A stretch of DNA of 64,000 nucleotides from Neomoorella sulfitireducens (GTDB taxonomy: Bacteria > Bacillota > DSM-521 > Neomoorellales > Neomoorellaceae), in assembly GCF_024733845.1 (NCBI RefSeq), contig NZ_JANRHG010000003.1, forward strand, positions 124,001 to 188,000. The letters are read 5' to 3'. Made by a program: the position numbers and the translations under genes. The notes beneath the pieces were generated by a model. The model searched no databases. It was not told the origin of the DNA and saw only the letters and a program-made list of their open reading frames with translations. Shown one piece after another: positions 61,810 to 64,000 of this stretch (the stretch's first letter is position 1; each line of letters opens with the position of its first letter).

Positions 61810-63657
61810 ATGGATAAAATGATTGGGAAAATATTGGAAGGTCGTTACGAGATAATTGAGGCCCTGGGGGGCGGGGGAATGGCCCGGGTCTACCGGGGTC
61901 AGGACCGCCTGTTGCACCGTTATGTAACTATCAAGATTTTACGGGAACAGTTTGCCAGCGATGGAGGGTTTTTAACCCGGTTCCATAAAGAAGCCCAGGC
62001 TGTGGCCAGCCTGTCCCATCCCAATGTGGTCAGCATTTACGACGTGGGACAGGAAGACGGCCTCCATTACCTGATTATGGAGTATGTTGAAGGCCGCTCC
62101 TTAAAAGAACTTATTAAAGAACGGGGTTTCCTGCCGGCCCAGGAGGCTATTGATATAGCCCTGCAGATCTGCGACGCCCTGGAACACGCCCATGAAAACG
62201 GCGTAATCCACCGGGATATAAAACCCCATAATATCCTCATTACCCGCAACGGCCGGGTCAAAGTAACCGACTTTGGGATTGCCCAGGCCGTCAACGAAGC
62301 AACTATGCCTTACAGCGGTACCATGGTCGGTTCGGTTCATTACCTGGCGCCGGAACAGGCCAGGGGCGGTATCACCGGCGCGGCGGCTGATATTTATTCC
62401 TTTGGTATCGTCCTTTATGAAATGCTAACCGGCGATCTTCCCTTTCACGGTGAAACGCCGGTAGCCGTTGCCATCAAGCATATCCAGGAATCCCCCCGGC
62501 CCCTGCGGGAGATAAACCCCGGTGCTCCCCCGGCCCTGGAGCGTATTGTGCTGCGGGCCCTGGAAAAAGAACCCGAAAGGCGCTATTCCTCGGCGGCTGC
62601 CTTGCGTTCCGAACTGCTGGCAGTCAAAAATGCCCTAACCGAAGATACCTTTGCCACCCAGGTCTTACCGGCGGTGGAGGCCGGTGATCCCCCGGCGGCT
62701 CAAGGCCGGCCGCGCCGGCGGCCGCGGGTGTGGGCTTGGGCTTTGATGATCCTCCTCTTTTTAGGCCTGGCCGCCGCCGGGTTGTGGGCCGGGTTCCGTT
62801 ATTATCTCCTTGTCGGCGAGACGGTGGTTCCCCCGGTAGTAGGTCTAAGTGAAAGCCAGGCCATGGACCGCCTGGCTACAGCCGGTTTACGCGGCCAGGT
62901 CGGCAGCAGGCAATATAACTCCGAGGTGCCGGCGGGACAGGTAATGGCCCAGGATCCCGGTCCCGGTGAGCAGGTACGCCGGGGCCGGGTTGTAATCCTG
63001 ACCGTCAGCCAGGGCACCCGCTTAGTTACTGTTCCTCCGGTTATCGGGTTGACGGAACGCGATGCCCGCCTGCGGTTGGAAAATGAAGGCTTCCGGGTGG
63101 CCGCGGATTCCCTGAAAGCATACCATCCCAGCATTCCCGCCGGTTCGGTGGTGGAACAGAATCCTCCCGGTAACAGCAAGCAACCCGAGGGTACCGAGGT
63201 CAGGTTGATTATCAGCAAAGGCCCGGAGCCCCAGTTGATTCCTGCACCTTCTTTGCTGGGCAAAACCCTGGCCGAGGCCCAGCAAGAGCTGGCGGCAGCA
63301 AAGCTGCAACAGGGCACCCTTACCTACCAGCGGAGCGAAGAACAGTTCCCGGGGATAGTCATTGACCAGGACCCGCGCCCGGGGGCCAGTGTCCTGCAGG
63401 GAAGCGCCGTCAATCTGGTAGTCAGCCAGGGTCCGGGCCCGGCCAGGAAACAGCTGGGTATCACGGTACCGCCGGCACTGGATGATAGAGAGCATGAGAT
63501 CCGCATAGTCGTTAATGATGCCAGGGGTAGCAGCGAAGTATTGAATAAAAAACAGGAGCCGGGCCAGCAAATCCAGGCCGTGATAACATATTACGGTAAA
63601 GGTATGCTCCAGGTCTTTCGCGACGGTAATCTGATTTACGAGCGGGATCTACCGTAA
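61810..63657 (+). CDS. prkC: PASTA-domain Ser/Thr protein kinase PrkC
   Basis: 615 residues. The kinase domain (1-275) shows GGGGMARVYRGQD, TIKIL with the lysine, HRDIKPHNILI, VTDFGIAQ and the activation loop ending GSVHYLAPEQARGG. A membrane helix near 305-326 (WAWALMILLFLGLAAAGLW) leads to three external PASTA repeats (about 337-402, 403-471, 472-545) that bind muropeptides. A ~70-residue C-terminal extension after the last PASTA is unassigned. PrkC senses cell-wall fragments and controls division and germination. Confidence 0.96.
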   Translation: MDKMIGKILEGRYEIIEALGGGGMARVYRGQDRLLHRYVTIKILREQFASDGGFLTRFHKEAQAVASLSHPNVVSIYDVGQEDGLHYLIMEYVEGRSLKELIKERGFLPAQEAIDIALQICDALEHAHENGVIHRDIKPHNILITRNGRVKVTDFGIAQAVNEATMPYSGTMVGSVHYLAPEQARGGITGAAADIYSFGIVLYEMLTGDLPFHGETPVAVAIKHIQESPRPLREINPGAPPALERIVLRALEKEPERRYSSAAALRSELLAVKNALTEDTFATQVLPAVEAGDPPAAQGRPRRRPRVWAWALMILLFLGLAAAGLWAGFRYYLLVGETVVPPVVGLSESQAMDRLATAGLRGQVGSRQYNSEVPAGQVMAQDPGPGEQVRRGRVVILTVSQGTRLVTVPPVIGLTERDARLRLENEGFRVAADSLKAYHPSIPAGSVVEQNPPGNSKQPEGTEVRLIISKGPEPQLIPAPSLLGKTLAEAQQELAAAKLQQGTLTYQRSEEQFPGIVIDQDPRPGASVLQGSAVNLVVSQGPGPARKQLGITVPPALDDREHEIRIVVNDARGSSEVLNKKQEPGQQIQAVITYYGKGMLQVFRDGNLIYERDLP

Positions 63658-63667
63658 GGAGGAGGGC

Positions 63668-64000
63668 ATGGAAGGCATCCTTTTACGGCGTTACGGCGGT
63701 TTTTATTATGTAGAGAGTGAAGGACGGGTCTGGACCTGCCGCCTGCGGGGCCGTTTCCGGCGTGAGGCCGACCTCTTGCCGGGTGACTGGGTGGAAATCG
63801 TCCCCCTGGGTACTGGAGAAGGGGTGATTGAAGGGGTTAAACCCCGGCGCACCCTCCTGGAACGCCCTGCGGTGGCCAACGTTGAACAGGCCATTATTGT
63901 TTTTGCTTTAAGCACACCGCCTCCGGATCTTGAACTCCTGGATCGCCTGCTTTTTTTGAGCAGCGTCAAGGATATCCGGGCCGTAATCGTTTGGAATAAA
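63668..64000 (+). CDS. rsgA: Ribosome small-subunit GTPase RsgA, 5' part
   Basis: Open to the right edge: 111 residues. The OB-fold start (GILLRRYGGFYYVESEGRVW, DLLPGDWVEIVP) and the beginning of the circularly permuted GTPase domain (RPAVANVEQAIIVFAL) are visible. The position after prkC is the standard order in Firmicutes. RsgA helps 30S maturation. Confidence 0.95.
   Translation, partial: MEGILLRRYGGFYYVESEGRVWTCRLRGRFRREADLLPGDWVEIVPLGTGEGVIEGVKPRRTLLERPAVANVEQAIIVFALSTPPPDLELLDRLLFLSSVKDIRAVIVWNK

Overview
The window reads as chromosomal DNA of a thermophilic clostridium, most like Moorella (Neomoorella). This rests on gene order and composition, not on a database match. The right third carries a classic Firmicutes housekeeping string: priA-def-fmt-DUF116-rsmB, then rlmN-FHA-FHA-stp-ftsW/rodA-pbpA-prkC-rsgA. 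It has moderately high GC, many TTG/GTG starts and strong GGAGG ribosome sites. An agr-type peptide quorum-sensing cassette sits between rsmB and rlmN. It has a membrane protein, a histidine kinase, AgrB and a 44-codon AgrD-like peptide.

The left 38.6 kb is accessory DNA arranged around a 50-bp direct repeat at 19429, 20787 and 38604. The repeat is the 3' part of a tRNA-Thr (CGT anticodon) gene. No intact copy of that tRNA lies in the window, so the intact gene should be to the left. I read this as a tandem stack of integrative elements in one tRNA gene. Element 1 (window start to 19429) holds the end of a BREX type 1 operon (pglX 3' end, pglZ, brxL). That is followed directly by a very large nuclease-like/STAND NTPase gene with a small overlapping partner, then an AlbA_2 protein, an IS110-family insertion with a candidate bridge RNA, a truncated operon of EVE and PD-(D/E)XK nucleases, a SIMPL protein, and a 48-bp tandem repeat region. 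Element 2 (19429-20787) is a small decayed remnant: the tail of an integrase, a frameshifted PBECR-type nuclease and up to three candidate structured RNAs. Element 3 (20787-38604) has an integrase with two in-frame amber stops, a CI/LexA-type repressor with divergent promoters, an excisionase-like protein, a J-domain/RDD membrane protein, DUF1659/DUF2922/YvrJ small proteins, an amidase, a lipoprotein thermonuclease, a type III-like Mod/Res pair, GC-rich palindromes and a frameshifted SWIM gene.

Between the last tRNA fragment and priA lie a RelE/ParE toxin with an unusual zinc-ribbon antitoxin, an IS3 transposase remnant, a UPF0175 protein, a DUF378 protein, a complete type I restriction-modification operon (hsdM-hsdS-hsdR) and an AbrB/VapC toxin-antitoxin pair.

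The window is therefore mainly a defence island (BREX, STAND nuclease, type III-like and type I restriction, modified-base nuclease operon, toxin-antitoxins) abutting a conserved translation and cell-division operon. The items most likely to be new are the STAND gene plus partner inside the BREX operon, the IS-truncated EVE/nuclease operon, the small RNAs of element 2, the zinc-ribbon antitoxin and the 16-residue repeat reading frame.
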